Assembly: GCA_027063305.1 (NCBI GenBank)
Contig: JAMORY010000012.1
Span: 1 to 56,433 of the forward strand
DNA length: 56,433 nucleotides
Direction of reading: 5' to 3'
DNA from: Sulfurovum sp.
GTDB taxonomy: Bacteria; Campylobacterota; Campylobacteria; Campylobacterales; Sulfurovaceae
The notes below the pieces were generated by a model. The model had not been told where the DNA came from. It did no database searches and saw nothing but the letters and a program-made list of their open reading frames with translations. Shown one piece after another: positions 23,739 to 33,110 of the stretch (position 1 is the first letter of the stretch; each line of letters starts with the position of its first letter). The position numbers and the translations under genes were made by a program.

Positions 23739-24843
23739 GTGAAACCGAAGTTAAAAGAGCTGCTTTTTGTATCGTTTACTATTGAGCACTACCACCCGTT
23801 CGCTACACAAAAGCTTATTTTGAACGCACTCTTATTCATCATTGCACTTATTGCATTGATATTGATCCCTATGAACTATTTTTTAACCCATACCCCTTCT
23901 CTCATATTTGTAGATATCATCCTCTTTACTCTCTCACTCTATGCACTCTATCAATTACGTCAAAAGGGGAACTATCATCTTGCTGCATGGATAGGAAGTA
24001 CAATGCTCTTTGGTGTCTTTATGATACTGATCCATCTCTATCAGGGAAAGGACTTCTCACTTGTGTAGACCTATTTCTTTGTTCCTTTTGCAATCATTAC
24101 CCTTGGTGCATTTCAGGGATTTATTCTCTCTCTGATCTATCTTTTTGTCATTTTTATCGAAAGCTATCTTGGGATCGGTATATGGCTTGAGGGAGGCTGG
24201 AACATGATCAGCTTCGTACGCTTCTCCTTGGCGCATATCGCAATGCTCTATGTTATGTACACTATCGTCGTGAGTAACGAAAAGGCCAATGAGAAGATCG
24301 AGATACTCAGAGCTCAGGAGAGAGCACAGATGAAACTACTTGAAGAGTTAAGTATTATAGACCCGCTAACCTTGCTCTATAACCGCCGATTTCTTGAAAA
24401 AGTTTTTCCAAAAGAGTTGGAAAGAGCCAAAGCCTTAGGTGCGAACCTTGCCTATATCCTACTCGATATAGACCACTTCAAACCTTTTAACGATACCTAT
24501 GGACACCATCAGGGAGACTTGGCGCTTAAAAAGATAGCCAGCCTTCTTAAAGCGACATTCCCTTATAGTTTTCGCATCGGTGGGGGATGAATTTGCCGCT
24601 TTGTCACTGATAACGGATGAGTATGATACGTTAGATCAGAAACTAGAAACGTTACGGCGATCCGTGGCCGCCCTTAAATTGAAAAAAGAGGATGGTACGT
24701 CCATAGCCTCCTGTCTTAGCTGTTCTATCGGCGTGCATATCGTCAATGAGAGCGATATAAGCCTTGAAACGGTCTATCAGCTTACCGATCAGGCACTCTA
24801 CAGCGCAAAGACACAAGGAAGGAACACGATCGTTTATCTATAA
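23739..24843 (+). pseudogene. Broken membrane-bound GGDEF diguanylate cyclase
   Basis: Three pieces make up one former gene. Piece one (from a GTG at 23739) has several hydrophobic segments and ends at TAG 24066-24068, between SLV and TYFFVPFAIITLGAFQG; the frame continues unchanged after it, so this looks like a TGG-to-TAG nonsense change. Piece two continues through more membrane segments, a helix and the start of a GGDEF domain (SIIDPLTLLYNRRFLEKVF, LLDIDHFKPFNDTYGHHQGD). At 24580-24586 a G run holds one base too many: GGTGGGGGATGAA reads GGG-stop where GGDEF is expected. Piece three begins GDEFAAL and runs to the normal C-terminal end at 24843. Restored, it would be about 367 residues and make cyclic di-GMP. 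Two independent lesions favour a true pseudogene; a sequencing error in the G run is possible. Confidence 0.85.
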
Positions 24844-24895
24844 GCTAAGAGAGACTATATTATAATCCGTATTAATTTTTAAAGTGAGTCGAACT

Positions 24896-25351
24896 ATGAA
24901 ACAGATCCTCTTTGTCTGCCTTGGAAATATTTGTAGAAGCCCGCTTGCCGAAGGTATTGCAAAGCGTATTGCACAAGAGAAAGTACTCCCGCTAAGGGTT
25001 GAGTCCGCTGGGACGAGCAGTTGGCATGAGGGGGAGCCTCCCTGCAAGAACTCCATCGAGATTGCAGCGAAGAAAGGCGTGGATATCAGTACACAACGCT
25101 CCCGCCCCGTTTCACAGCACGATAAACATACGTTTGACTATATTGTTGCCATGGATACGCAGAACAAGAACGACCTTGAATCCAAAGGCTTTCAGAATGT
25201 CTATCTGTTAGGTGATTTCGGAGGCTTTGAAGGAAGCGATGTCCCCGACCCCTACTACTTCAGAGGAATCGAAGGTTTTGAAAAGGTCTATACCATGATA
25301 GAGACCGCGTTATATGATCTATTGGAAAAGGTAGAGAACGATACGATCTGA
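24896..25351 (+). CDS. Low-molecular-weight protein tyrosine phosphatase
   Basis: This 151-residue protein has the N-terminal phosphate loop VCLGNICRSPLAE (Cys-x5-Arg, about residues 8-20) and the general acid motif VPDPYYF (Asp, about 119), both defining this phosphatase family. The ATG at 24896 places the loop at the usual distance from the N-terminus; a GTG at 24884 is possible. Relatives act on tyrosine kinases of polysaccharide export or on arginine phosphate, but no such kinase is in the window, so the substrate is open. Confidence 0.9.
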   Translation: MKQILFVCLGNICRSPLAEGIAKRIAQEKVLPLRVESAGTSSWHEGEPPCKNSIEIAAKKGVDISTQRSRPVSQHDKHTFDYIVAMDTQNKNDLESKGFQNVYLLGDFGGFEGSDVPDPYYFRGIEGFEKVYTMIETALYDLLEKVENDTI

Positions 25352-25359
25352 GTATATCT

Positions 25360-26352
25360 TTATTGACTACATACTTCAGGGGCATTCTGACAGAGAATAT
25401 TTAAGTTATCTTTTGCATCACCTACTCCCTCAGATCGTGCTTCATTCCATAAACGGTAGCTCTGAGAGAGATTCTGATCCACCCCTTCACCATAGTAGTA
25501 CAGAACTCCTAAGTTCAATTTTGCAAGCGCTACACCATCTTTGACTGCCTCTTGAAAATATTGTGCGGCTTTTTGACTATCTTTCTCTACACCGTTCCCA
25601 TTCATATAGATGACACCCAGCTCATATTGTGCAGGAGCATAACCTTTCTTGGCGGACTTTTCAAAAAATGCCAACGCTTTATCGATATTTTTCTCAACTC
25701 CTATACCGTTACCATACATGATCCCTAAATTATACGATGCTTCCGTAATTCCAGACGCAGCAGCATCCTGAAAAAAAGTAAAAGCTTTATGTGTATCTTT
25801 TTTGACACCTATACCATTGAGATACATTGATCCTAGATTATTCTTAGCAAGTGCATTCCCGTTTTTCGCAGCTTTCTTCCATAGTGTGAACGCTGTTTGA
25901 TAATCATGTTTTTGATATGCAGTTTGGGCTTCATTCATTCCTTGAGCATTTTTCCGATAGTTGATATAGAACAGTAATGCTCCTATAAGTAACAGTGCAC
26001 CGATAACGCTACTGATGACCCTCGTTACTTTACTTTGTTTTTCAACACTATCTTTAGATGGTGCTACCAATAGATAGATCATCATCACCGGAGTAAATGC
26101 AAGCCACAAGAACATAACAAGCAATGTACTAGACGCTGTCTCTCTTGCACGTTTTATTGCCGTGATAAACATCATATAGAGCCCTAGCATCAAAAATACT
26201 GCAAAAATAATATTGGCAACCGATAGATCCAAGTGTAATGTTTTTCCTAGAACAACCCCTATGATAACCAGTACGATGGGTATGATGACACCATATAAAA
26301 AGTACTCTTTACGGGAGAGTACACCTTTCCATGAAAATAGTTTTTCAAACAT
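25360..26352 (-). CDS. DUF805 membrane domain with Sel1 repeats
   Basis: This 330-residue protein starts with a DUF805-like membrane domain (about 1-125: FSWKGVLSRKEYFLYGVIIP and AIKRARE are typical, with about four hydrophobic segments), then one more membrane helix (VISSVIGALLLIGALLFYINY) and five to six Sel1/TPR-like repeats (about 165-330), each around 36 residues, for example AKNNLGSMYLNGIGVKKD and ASYNLGIMYGNGIGVEKN. Sel1 repeats bind other proteins; a periplasmic or envelope scaffold role is inferred. The start at 26352 follows AAAGGAGTTTAAG; a start 23 residues upstream lacks a ribosome binding site. It is divergent from a Crp/Fnr regulator gene. Confidence 0.85.
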   Translation of the reverse strand: MFEKLFSWKGVLSRKEYFLYGVIIPIVLVIIGVVLGKTLHLDLSVANIIFAVFLMLGLYMMFITAIKRARETASSTLLVMFLWLAFTPVMMIYLLVAPSKDSVEKQSKVTRVISSVIGALLLIGALLFYINYRKNAQGMNEAQTAYQKHDYQTAFTLWKKAAKNGNALAKNNLGSMYLNGIGVKKDTHKAFTFFQDAAASGITEASYNLGIMYGNGIGVEKNIDKALAFFEKSAKKGYAPAQYELGVIYMNGNGVEKDSQKAAQYFQEAVKDGVALAKLNLGVLYYYGEGVDQNLSQSYRLWNEARSEGVGDAKDNLNILCQNAPEVCSQ

Positions 26353-26438
26353 CTTAAACTCCTTTAGTAACGTTTTCAAAAGCGTAATCATAGAGTAAAT
26401 CTTATATGATGTCATTATCAAATGTTAATAGGTGAAAG

Positions 26439-27074
26439 ATGCAATCATTTCAGCACTTTATCAATACACATTTTGGCCTTACGCACAATGAATGGAGCCT
26501 GCTTGAAGATCATCTTTCTTATCGTACATATAAAGCAGGTGATGAAATAACCTTCCCCGATCAGATATGGACTGAGATCATGTTCATTAACAGTGGAATC
26601 GTACGCTCATATATCATTAATGACCAAGGAAAGGATTTTACGCGGCAGTTCTATTTCAATACCAATGAATCGATGGTCGCGAACCTTTTTCTTCTCGACC
26701 TGACAAGTATGACAACCCAACTTCCCTCACGAAGAGGATTTGAAGTACTTCAAGCGTGTGAGGTAACCGTTTTTAGTAGAAAAGCACTCTATAGTCTTTA
26801 TGAAAATTATAAAAAGTGGGAGTTCATTGGAAGAAGAATGGCAGAGCTTGCTTATATTGACATGGAGAGTTTCTATTATGACCTTTTAACAAAAACCCCT
26901 AAAGAACGTTACGTGAAACTACAAACACATATGTCAAAGCTTTTATGCCAAGTACCACAATACCATATCGCATCTTATTTAGGTGTGACACCCGTAACTC
27001 TCTCACGTATACGCCGTGATCTAAAAAATGAAGGACGTCTTAGAGTAGATTGTAGTGAAGCACCTTTACTATAG
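26439..27074 (+). CDS. Crp/Fnr family transcription regulator
   Basis: This 211-residue protein has a cyclic-nucleotide-binding-like beta-barrel (about 20-110, YKAGDEITFPDQIWTEIMFINSGIVRSYI), a dimer helix (about 115-145) and a C-terminal winged helix with the recognition motif HIASYLGVTPVTLSRIRRDL (about 175-194). No N-terminal Cys cluster for an Fe-S centre is visible, so it is not a classical Fnr. The pattern resembles the Crp-like regulators common in Bacteroidetes. It lies head to head with the DUF805-Sel1 gene, which it may control. Confidence 0.85.
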   Translation: MQSFQHFINTHFGLTHNEWSLLEDHLSYRTYKAGDEITFPDQIWTEIMFINSGIVRSYIINDQGKDFTRQFYFNTNESMVANLFLLDLTSMTTQLPSRRGFEVLQACEVTVFSRKALYSLYENYKKWEFIGRRMAELAYIDMESFYYDLLTKTPKERYVKLQTHMSKLLCQVPQYHIASYLGVTPVTLSRIRRDLKNEGRLRVDCSEAPLL

Positions 27075-27096
27075 GACTTCACTCTCTTTTAACTCT

Positions 27097-28557
27097 CTAT
27101 ACAAATGATGGCGCATCATTTGCAAACAAAATAAGATCCCCTGCCCTCGTCTGCTCCACAAGCATCTCCTCCATCTGCGCCTTGCTCTCCAGCTTCACCA
27201 ACTTGGCAGGGTCGACGAACTGCTTGAAGATGGTATAGTTAAGATCACCCGTAACCACCACGACATCAAAGACTTCATCAGCACGTTTGGCTACCTGCTC
27301 ATTGAGCGTATCATCTACCTCGACAAGTCCCGGAGTGATGACCACTTTACGCCCTTTATAGGTAGAAGCCAAGTCAAACGCCGCCATCATACCGTCGATG
27401 TTTCCGTTAAAGGAGTCGTCAAGTATCACCTTGCCGCCCGCATCGATTCGTTGTAAGCGGTGGTCGACCGGTTTGAGGGTGGATAGTTGCTTGTTAATTA
27501 CCTCATCGCTCAGTCCCATCTGCTTGGCAACCAGTACTGCTGCTGCAAGGTTCATGGCATTGAACGCCCCAAGGATGGAAGCTTTGTAGCGTACACCGTT
27601 AAGTGTAAAGCTTGTGCCATCAAGTGTCGCCTCTACATCACTGATGACAAATTCGGGTGCTGGAAGTTCAGGGTTTTCCTTAGCTACCTCCCCCGTACCG
27701 AACACATGGACATTGTCCGTTTCAGGCTTGACCATAGCGCTTTCATGAATGAACGCCTCTTTAGGCCTCTTGGTCTGCATGATCTCCATTTTGGTATTGC
27801 GGATGTTCTCCATGCTTTTAAAGTACTCGATGTGCGCAGGGCCTATTTTGCCCACGACCACGTAGTGGGGGTTGACGAAAGTAGCTATCTCGGCAATATC
27901 CCCTTCTCCTCTGGCACCCATCTCGACTACATAGACTTCGGTCTCTTTTGGCAGGTCATCATTAATATCTTTCATCACGCCGCCAAGGGTGTTGACCGAG
28001 CGAGGTGTTGCGTAGGTGTTGTACTTGGCTGAAAGCAGGTGTGCCACAAAGTTCTTGATGCTTGTTTTTCCGTAACTTGCGGTGATCCCTACCACATTGA
28101 GGTGATCCATCGCTTCTATCTTTGCCTGTGCCTTCTTCTTGAAACCGTTAAAGAGCATCTTTTCGATAAAAAGCGAGATAAAGTAAGCAAGGAAGATCGG
28201 GATGATGACCGTAAAGTGGTGGAATGTCAGGGCAATGAAGAGCGCAAAGAGCATCATTACCGCATAGAATCGCTTGACTCTCCCAGTCCAGACCAAGGGT
28301 TTGTCCAGCCCTCTATACCACTGGAACAATAGCCCCAAGTAGGCAATGACAACGACAAAACCATACTGCGGCGCAGCATAGTCGACAAGCATATAGACCC
28401 CGTACGGGATCAGAAAATAGGCAAAGTGCCACCACCCTTTGGTATGGTGAAAGATGACACGCTCAAGCTTGTAGCTGTACCACTGAAGGTTGGTGATAGC
28501 GTAGTATCCCATCCCCATTAGAAAGAGGATATAGAAGATAAGATTGACGATCTGCAT
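27097..28557 (-). CDS. murF: MurF-type peptidoglycan Mur ligase with N-terminal membrane helices
   Basis: This 486-residue protein combines an N-terminal part with several hydrophobic segments (about residues 1-140: LIFYILFLMGMGYYAI, FAYFLIPYGVYMLV, FVVVIAYLGLLF, MMLFALFIALTF) with a Mur ligase body. The ATP loop is GITASYGKTSIKNF (about 165-178), followed by VVEMGARGEGDIAEIATFVNP, GPAHIEYFKSMENI and DHRLQRIDAGGKVILDDSFNGN, which match MurF (D-Ala-D-Ala adding enzyme). The membrane domain is known in Campylobacterota MurF. It is coupled to the hydrolase gene by an overlapping TAATG at 28557. Confidence 0.87.
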   Translation of the reverse strand: MQIVNLIFYILFLMGMGYYAITNLQWYSYKLERVIFHHTKGWWHFAYFLIPYGVYMLVDYAAPQYGFVVVIAYLGLLFQWYRGLDKPLVWTGRVKRFYAVMMLFALFIALTFHHFTVIIPIFLAYFISLFIEKMLFNGFKKKAQAKIEAMDHLNVVGITASYGKTSIKNFVAHLLSAKYNTYATPRSVNTLGGVMKDINDDLPKETEVYVVEMGARGEGDIAEIATFVNPHYVVVGKIGPAHIEYFKSMENIRNTKMEIMQTKRPKEAFIHESAMVKPETDNVHVFGTGEVAKENPELPAPEFVISDVEATLDGTSFTLNGVRYKASILGAFNAMNLAAAVLVAKQMGLSDEVINKQLSTLKPVDHRLQRIDAGGKVILDDSFNGNIDGMMAAFDLASTYKGRKVVITPGLVEVDDTLNEQVAKRADEVFDVVVVTGDLNYTIFKQFVDPAKLVKLESKAQMEEMLVEQTRAGDLILFANDAPSFV

Positions 28558-29285
28558 TAATGTGTTTCCTTACATTGGTCTGATATGGTCTGTGCGATGA
28601 ACGCAGCATGGTGTAAAAAGAAGTAGTGATCCCCATCGAGGGGATAGAACTGCGCACCCTCAATGAGCGATGCGATCTTCTCTCCGGTATAGAGCGGGGT
28701 TGCGGTATCTTCCCTGCCCCAAAAGAGCAGCGCTTTGCTTTGGCTTTGGGCAAAACGCGCTTCAAAATCCTCATCAACGACGTTTTTAAAGGTCTCGTAC
28801 ATCTCGTGACTCATTCCTTCGACATCTTTGCTTTTAAAGAGGTCTCGTATAAAGCTCATGCCAAGAGGTTTGAGGAACTTCACTGTAGCGATCTTCAGTT
28901 TGATCGACCACGGTTTTTCGGTAATGACACCGGCACTGGAGAGCAGTACCAGACACGGTGTACCAAGCAGTGTTGCCACCTTGCCGCCAAAGGAGTGTCC
29001 CATCGCGATCTGCGGTGTATCACCTAGAACCTCTAAAAAGCGTTTGACGATATGGGCGTAATCCTCAGTGGTCAAAATGGTTTCGTTACTGCTCTTTCCA
29101 AAACCGGGCATATCGAGGTAGATATGTCTGTATTGGGGCAGAAGTTTTCCAAATGCCTGCTTCATCACCTCTTTGTTGCTCCCCCAGCCATGCAGTACCA
29201 ATATGCTCTTCTCTTGCGAAGGGTTGACCAGCTCATAGGAGAGATTAAATCTGTTTGTGTTGTACTCTATCTCTTTGGATGCCAT
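28557..29285 (-). CDS. Alpha/beta hydrolase
   Basis: This 242-residue protein has a classic alpha/beta-hydrolase core: SILVLHGWGSNKEV (oxyanion HGWG), MPGFGKS, the nucleophile elbow AMGHSFGGKVA (Ser, about residue 96), the acid strand ALLFWGREDTATP (Asp) and a late His in DGDHYFFLHH. The substrate cannot be told. It sits in a minus-strand operon with murF and two small genes, as in other Campylobacterota, where a role in wall or membrane upkeep is possible but not shown. Confidence 0.88.
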   Translation of the reverse strand: MASKEIEYNTNRFNLSYELVNPSQEKSILVLHGWGSNKEVMKQAFGKLLPQYRHIYLDMPGFGKSSNETILTTEDYAHIVKRFLEVLGDTPQIAMGHSFGGKVATLLGTPCLVLLSSAGVITEKPWSIKLKIATVKFLKPLGMSFIRDLFKSKDVEGMSHEMYETFKNVVDEDFEARFAQSQSKALLFWGREDTATPLYTGEKIASLIEGAQFYPLDGDHYFFLHHAAFIAQTISDQCKETH

Positions 29286-29294
29286 TGTACTCTC

Positions 29295-29516
29295 TTAGTC
29301 AATATATTTATCATCACGCATCGATTTCTCTTCGATGTATTCACGGTAAAGCATCGCCAGACCGAACGTTACGACAATGATCACCGCAGCTGTGACCGTC
29401 AGCTTCATAAAGACAGTCCATGACATTGCTTCAGACCACACCTGCACCAAAAGCAGGATAGCATAAACCGCAAAGACCAGACCGCTGATAATACTTGCTA
29501 CCTTCATCACTTTCAT
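29295..29516 (-). CDS. Small two-helix membrane protein
   Basis: This 73-residue protein has two hydrophobic segments (about residues 5-25, VASIISGLVFAVYAILLLVQV, and 33-54, VFMKLTVTAAVIIVVTFGLAML) and a charged tail (YREYIEEKSMRDDKYID). No family was recognised. It overlaps the preceding DUF4177-like gene by four bases (ATGA) and precedes the hydrolase gene by nine bases, so it is probably a translated operon member. Confidence 0.75.
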   Translation of the reverse strand: MKVMKVASIISGLVFAVYAILLLVQVWSEAMSWTVFMKLTVTAAVIIVVTFGLAMLYREYIEEKSMRDDKYID

Positions 29517-29728
29517 GCTCTTTTTCTCCTCATGATCACCACATATCCTTCACGGCTAAAGAAAAGAAGCATCCTACGGACATCTTTCTCCATCGTTGTA
29601 ACCTCCCACCCCTCTTTGGCATTGGCATTGAGAAACTCCGAAAAACGGACAGGATTGACCTTTGACTGTCCCAACAACAAAGAGCCAAGCATTCCCTCTT
29701 GGTAAATAACTACTTTATATTCATACAT
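29513..29728 (-). CDS. DUF4177-like small protein
   Basis: This 71-residue protein has the pattern of DUF4177: YEYKVVIYQEG at the start, FSEFLNANAKEGWEVTTM in the middle and a final beta strand (EGYVVIMRRK). Its function is unknown. In the leader, CTTCC and GGAAG could pair around nine bases, with the second arm overlapping the GGAAGGAAG ribosome binding site region. It is the first gene of the operon leading to murF. Confidence 0.75.
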   Translation of the reverse strand: MYEYKVVIYQEGMLGSLLLGQSKVNPVRFSEFLNANAKEGWEVTTMEKDVRRMLLFFSREGYVVIMRRKRA

Positions 29729-29825
29729 ATAAAACTTCTTCCTTCCAACTTTATTGGAAGATATTTTACCATAAAAGAATTAGTCTGGTATTTGGAAAAT
29801 AAAGGGCTCATCTAAAGGGATATAC

Positions 29826-29874
29826 CCAAGCCTATATTATGGCTTGGATAGTAAGAAAGTACCTAATGGTACTT
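29826..29874. other. Two tandem perfect hairpins between corA-like and DUF4177 genes
   Basis: CCAAGCC-TATATTAT-GGCTTGG (29826-29847) and AAGTACC-TAAT-GGTACTT (29857-29874) are each seven-base perfect stems nine bases apart. They lie in a 203-base gap, downstream of the corA-like gene and upstream of the DUF4177-like gene on the minus strand. Neither has a clear T tract. They could end the corA transcript, or mark a small RNA or leader; the rest of the gap shows only AT-rich sequence. Confidence 0.5.
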
Positions 29875-29931
29875 AAGGCGATTCTTATCTTATTATATTT
29901 ATAAATATTCAATAATAAAAAGCATCACAAT

Positions 29932-30735
29932 TTAACGATGATAACGCTTGATCTTCTTCATATTTTGCAATATGAAAGGCAAGAAAAAGAGTATCTCCAA
30001 GATGAAGGATATACCGACGACCTTCCATGTTCCCATCGGATCATCAGTCAAAGGAAGCCCTCCCGTGTTCATACCGAAAAATCCTGTCAGGAGTGTCAGC
30101 GGCAGGAATATTCCCGAAAGCAGTGTAAGATAGTAAACGTTCTTGTTCATCTTCTCATCTACTTTGGCACGGTAGAAGTCATAGAGGTTATCAAGTTTAT
30201 CCATTGCCGCTTTTGCCAACTCTCTAATGCGTACCATATGCTCGTGCAGATCTGCATAGGCAAGTTCATCAAAGGTTGATGTCTGTTCTCTTTTATGGTG
30301 TGTAATAAAAAGCTCGAAAGAGAGTGCAGCATGGAACATAAGTCGATGCACCAATGAAACATCCTTTTTATACGTTAGCCAGCGTTGCATGAAGTCTTGT
30401 GAGAGATGCCCCTCATAAAGTGTCTCTTCAAGCTGTTCTATCTCAAAATGGTACTGCTTGATATCTTTGATCAGTGTTTCGATCTTCTCGTCAAGAAGCC
30501 GGTTCATCTCTACAAGAGACCCAAGCTTTTCCAAGCTCTCTGTTTCTCTATTATAAAGAAAGCACTCACTCCCCTCGATCACAAATGCATAGGAGACGAC
30601 CTTTACCTCTTTATGCTGGAGCTCAGGAAGACGCAGTATCAGTATATCATATCCTTCTCTTATAACGAAATCGGACGGGTGATCGGGACTTTGGATATCC
30701 TCAAGCAAGAACGTATCAAGTGTCTGTATGGTCAT
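29932..30735 (-). CDS. CorA-family divalent cation transporter
   Basis: This 267-residue protein has a soluble, helix-rich N-terminal part (about 1-200) and two C-terminal membrane helices. The pore signature GMN is present in LTGFFGMNTGGLPL (about residue 226), as in CorA-type Mg2+ or Co2+ channels. It is shorter than E. coli CorA (316), mainly in the N-terminal domain. The start at 30735 follows AAAGG; a start at 30765 lacks one. It appears to be a lone gene. Confidence 0.88.
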   Translation of the reverse strand: MTIQTLDTFLLEDIQSPDHPSDFVIREGYDILILRLPELQHKEVKVVSYAFVIEGSECFLYNRETESLEKLGSLVEMNRLLDEKIETLIKDIKQYHFEIEQLEETLYEGHLSQDFMQRWLTYKKDVSLVHRLMFHAALSFELFITHHKREQTSTFDELAYADLHEHMVRIRELAKAAMDKLDNLYDFYRAKVDEKMNKNVYYLTLLSGIFLPLTLLTGFFGMNTGGLPLTDDPMGTWKVVGISFILEILFFLPFILQNMKKIKRYHR

Positions 30736-30801
30736 AAAAGTACCTTTATCTATTTTTATGCGCATTATAATAGGTATCTACTTAGGGGATACGTAATACG
30801 A

Positions 30802-31701
30802 CTACTCTTCCGCTTCCAAGATCACATACTTCCCATTCCTCACCTCAATCAAAGGCGGTCTCTCTTCTGCTTCAAAATAGTCATACCCCTCTTTGAGCTC
30901 CATCCAGAAATCATACCATCTGCTCTCACTGTAGGCATCCATCATCTCATCATCCATATGGAACGGGAAGATATGTACAGGTACATACGCTTGCCCATGA
31001 TCAAGAGCTGCTTCGACCAATGCGTAGATCTCTTTGATTCGTCTGTTGGTCATGGCGTAACATCCGATCGACCGGCAATCTCCGTGTACCATAAGATAAG
31101 AGCCTGTACGGTGGTGGGCTCTATCGTAGGCATTGGGATAACCAAGGTTAAAGGAGAGGTAAAAACGGCTATGCGGATTGAGTTGTCGTTTGTAGACACG
31201 GTAGAAGCCTTCGGGTGCTTGCCTGTCCCCCTCTTTGAGCTTGGGTCCAAGATGTCCGGAGTAGGCACAGATAGCATAGTCCTTCACATGTACATATGCG
31301 CCATCAGCTCCTCTCATCCATACTTCCAGCAGCGCCTCTTTCTTAAAGATACGAATATAGAGCGGATCACCTTTATGCAGATGCAGTGATCGAAGCCGAT
31401 CATCCAAAGATACCTCTTGATAGTTCATCGCTTCAAGATACTCCTGCATAGCAACCTCCTGAGATAGGGCAATAAGTGATTCGAGCGTAATGCTATCGTT
31501 CGACTCTTGCAATGTGGCGTTCGTTTCATTCTTCTCTACTACAGATATAGAACAAAAAGATGCTTGAGGCTGTATGGGTTGTTCAAGAGTGGAAGATAGA
31601 TGATGCTTGATTGAAGAAGAAGAGAAAATATAGAGGCTTAATGCCCCTAAAAGCAGTAGGATAATGAGGGTATCAGCTAAGATAAGCCATGCCCTCTTCA
31701 T
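30802..31701 (-). CDS. YkuD-type L,D-transpeptidase-like protein (Csd6/Pgp2-like)
   Basis: This 299-residue protein has an N-terminal membrane anchor (AWLILADTLIILLLLGALSLYIF) and a YkuD domain (about 105-245) with the catalytic motif MVHGDCRSIGCYAMTN (His-x12-Cys type). Helicobacter Csd6 and Campylobacter Pgp2, which trim wall peptides as L,D-carboxypeptidases, have a closely similar HG-SIGC-AMT motif, so such trimming in the periplasm is the likely activity. The C-terminal 50 residues are acidic. It lies 13 bases after a second YkuD gene, and the pair probably forms one unit for peptidoglycan remodelling. Confidence 0.82.
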   Translation of the reverse strand: MKRAWLILADTLIILLLLGALSLYIFSSSSIKHHLSSTLEQPIQPQASFCSISVVEKNETNATLQESNDSITLESLIALSQEVAMQEYLEAMNYQEVSLDDRLRSLHLHKGDPLYIRIFKKEALLEVWMRGADGAYVHVKDYAICAYSGHLGPKLKEGDRQAPEGFYRVYKRQLNPHSRFYLSFNLGYPNAYDRAHHRTGSYLMVHGDCRSIGCYAMTNRRIKEIYALVEAALDHGQAYVPVHIFPFHMDDEMMDAYSESRWYDFWMELKEGYDYFEAEERPPLIEVRNGKYVILEAEE

Positions 31702-31714
31702 CCTTCCACCTCAA

Positions 31715-32962
31715 CTAGAACTTTAACTTTTGAATCTTGTCATATCCGTAGATATCTTTAAAGACCTGTAGTTTTCCATCATCGTCGATATAGGTCGTCA
31801 GGTATGCCGTATGTACCGGCAATCTTTTCGTAATAGTGATGTAGTGTGTTTTATAACTATCATACATCTCTTTGGCTTTTTCCCATGTAATGTTGGTATA
31901 GTGTGTAACGATATACTTCAACATCTTGTTCGGTTTTTCCAAACGCACACATCCGTGGCTATACATACGCACTTTACGCTTGAAGAGATACTTCGACTGT
32001 GTATCGTGCATATAGACCGAATGGTGGTTAGGAAAGAGGAATTTCACACGTCCAAGACCGTTACGTTTTGACGGCGGTTCGATAAACTTGAACGGTACAT
32101 ACCCCTTTCCACCCTTATACTTCTCAAGATCGACACTGCTCAGATCGACCGATGGAGAGTCGAGGTTATAGTCACGTTTGACGACAAGACGATGGGACTT
32201 TAAGTAGTTCGGGTTCTTCATTAGTTTCGGGATCATCTCATTTCTTGCGATCGAATCAGGTACGTTCCACTGCGGGTTGACGACGATATATTTCAGATCT
32301 TCTCCAAAGACCGGTGTTTGCATATGGTACTTTCCTACTACCACTTTCATACTGATCGCAGTATGTCCATCCTCGATAATACGTACTTTGAACTCCGGAA
32401 TGTTAATAAGTGCATAGTTTTTGCTCTTCTCAGGTTTCATGAGTTTGACACGCTCGATATTAAGCCTTAATTTACGAAGCAATGTTCTATCAACCCCGGC
32501 TTCTTTCTGAAGAAGCTTATATCGCTTCAACAAACGGTCGAACTCTCTGTATGTCGGGATATAAGGCTTAAGAATACTCTCGATACTCACACCCGCTTCA
32601 AGCTGTTGACGGATCCTTGCTCTGTTCACCTTTTGAGGATAGATACCGTAGAAGGTCTTGAACTTGTCGGATTTTCTTGCTTTCTGCTCTCGTTCGAACG
32701 CTTTAAGGTCGATACAGCTATTCGCAAGGTTATCGACGTAAGAGACAAGCAGTTTACTCATCAGTCGCGAGTTCCTCTCCTCTTTCACTTCTTGATAAAG
32801 TGCCTGTTTATCACATAGTGAAGCATATTTATCACTTTCGAGGATCTCCAAGAACTCTTTTTTCTGACTATAATGCCATCCTTCGCTGTCGGGCGTATCG
32901 ACACAACCGCTTAAAAGCAGTGCTGATGCCAATGCCGCCCCCCAAGCCATTGTACGTTTCAT
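31715..32962 (-). CDS. Lipoprotein L,D-transpeptidase (YcbB-like)
   Basis: This 415-residue protein starts with a lipoprotein signal (ASALLLSGC, Cys about residue 20). A helical region (about 40-190) precedes the YkuD catalytic domain (about 200-370), with NPQWNVPDSIARNEMIPK and the active-site motif MYSHGCVRLEKP. The combination of scaffold, substrate loop and WNVP segment is typical of YcbB/LdtD-type enzymes, which make 3-3 cross-links in peptidoglycan. It is unusual in carrying a lipid anchor. Transcribed with the following YkuD gene. Confidence 0.87.
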   Translation of the reverse strand: MKRTMAWGAALASALLLSGCVDTPDSEGWHYSQKKEFLEILESDKYASLCDKQALYQEVKEERNSRLMSKLLVSYVDNLANSCIDLKAFEREQKARKSDKFKTFYGIYPQKVNRARIRQQLEAGVSIESILKPYIPTYREFDRLLKRYKLLQKEAGVDRTLLRKLRLNIERVKLMKPEKSKNYALINIPEFKVRIIEDGHTAISMKVVVGKYHMQTPVFGEDLKYIVVNPQWNVPDSIARNEMIPKLMKNPNYLKSHRLVVKRDYNLDSPSVDLSSVDLEKYKGGKGYVPFKFIEPPSKRNGLGRVKFLFPNHHSVYMHDTQSKYLFKRKVRMYSHGCVRLEKPNKMLKYIVTHYTNITWEKAKEMYDSYKTHYITITKRLPVHTAYLTTYIDDDGKLQVFKDIYGYDKIQKLKF

Positions 32963-33110
32963 CTTACTTCCTTGTGCTTTTTAGCCATCGCTTTATGCAA
33001 AAATCCTAATCTCTGTAAAGCCGGCCTGTTTTTCCTTGTTTTCAAGGCAGATTGTAACACAAATGCCTTTAGAAAGCAGGGCTCTTTTTGTAAAAAGTGA
33101 TATTACACTC

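Noticed and set aside
30406-31389. A 327-codon plus-strand frame
   Set aside because: It is the shadow of the corA-like gene and the YkuD gene on the other strand, whose products have clear family motifs; its own product is a Cys/His/Leu-rich jumble.
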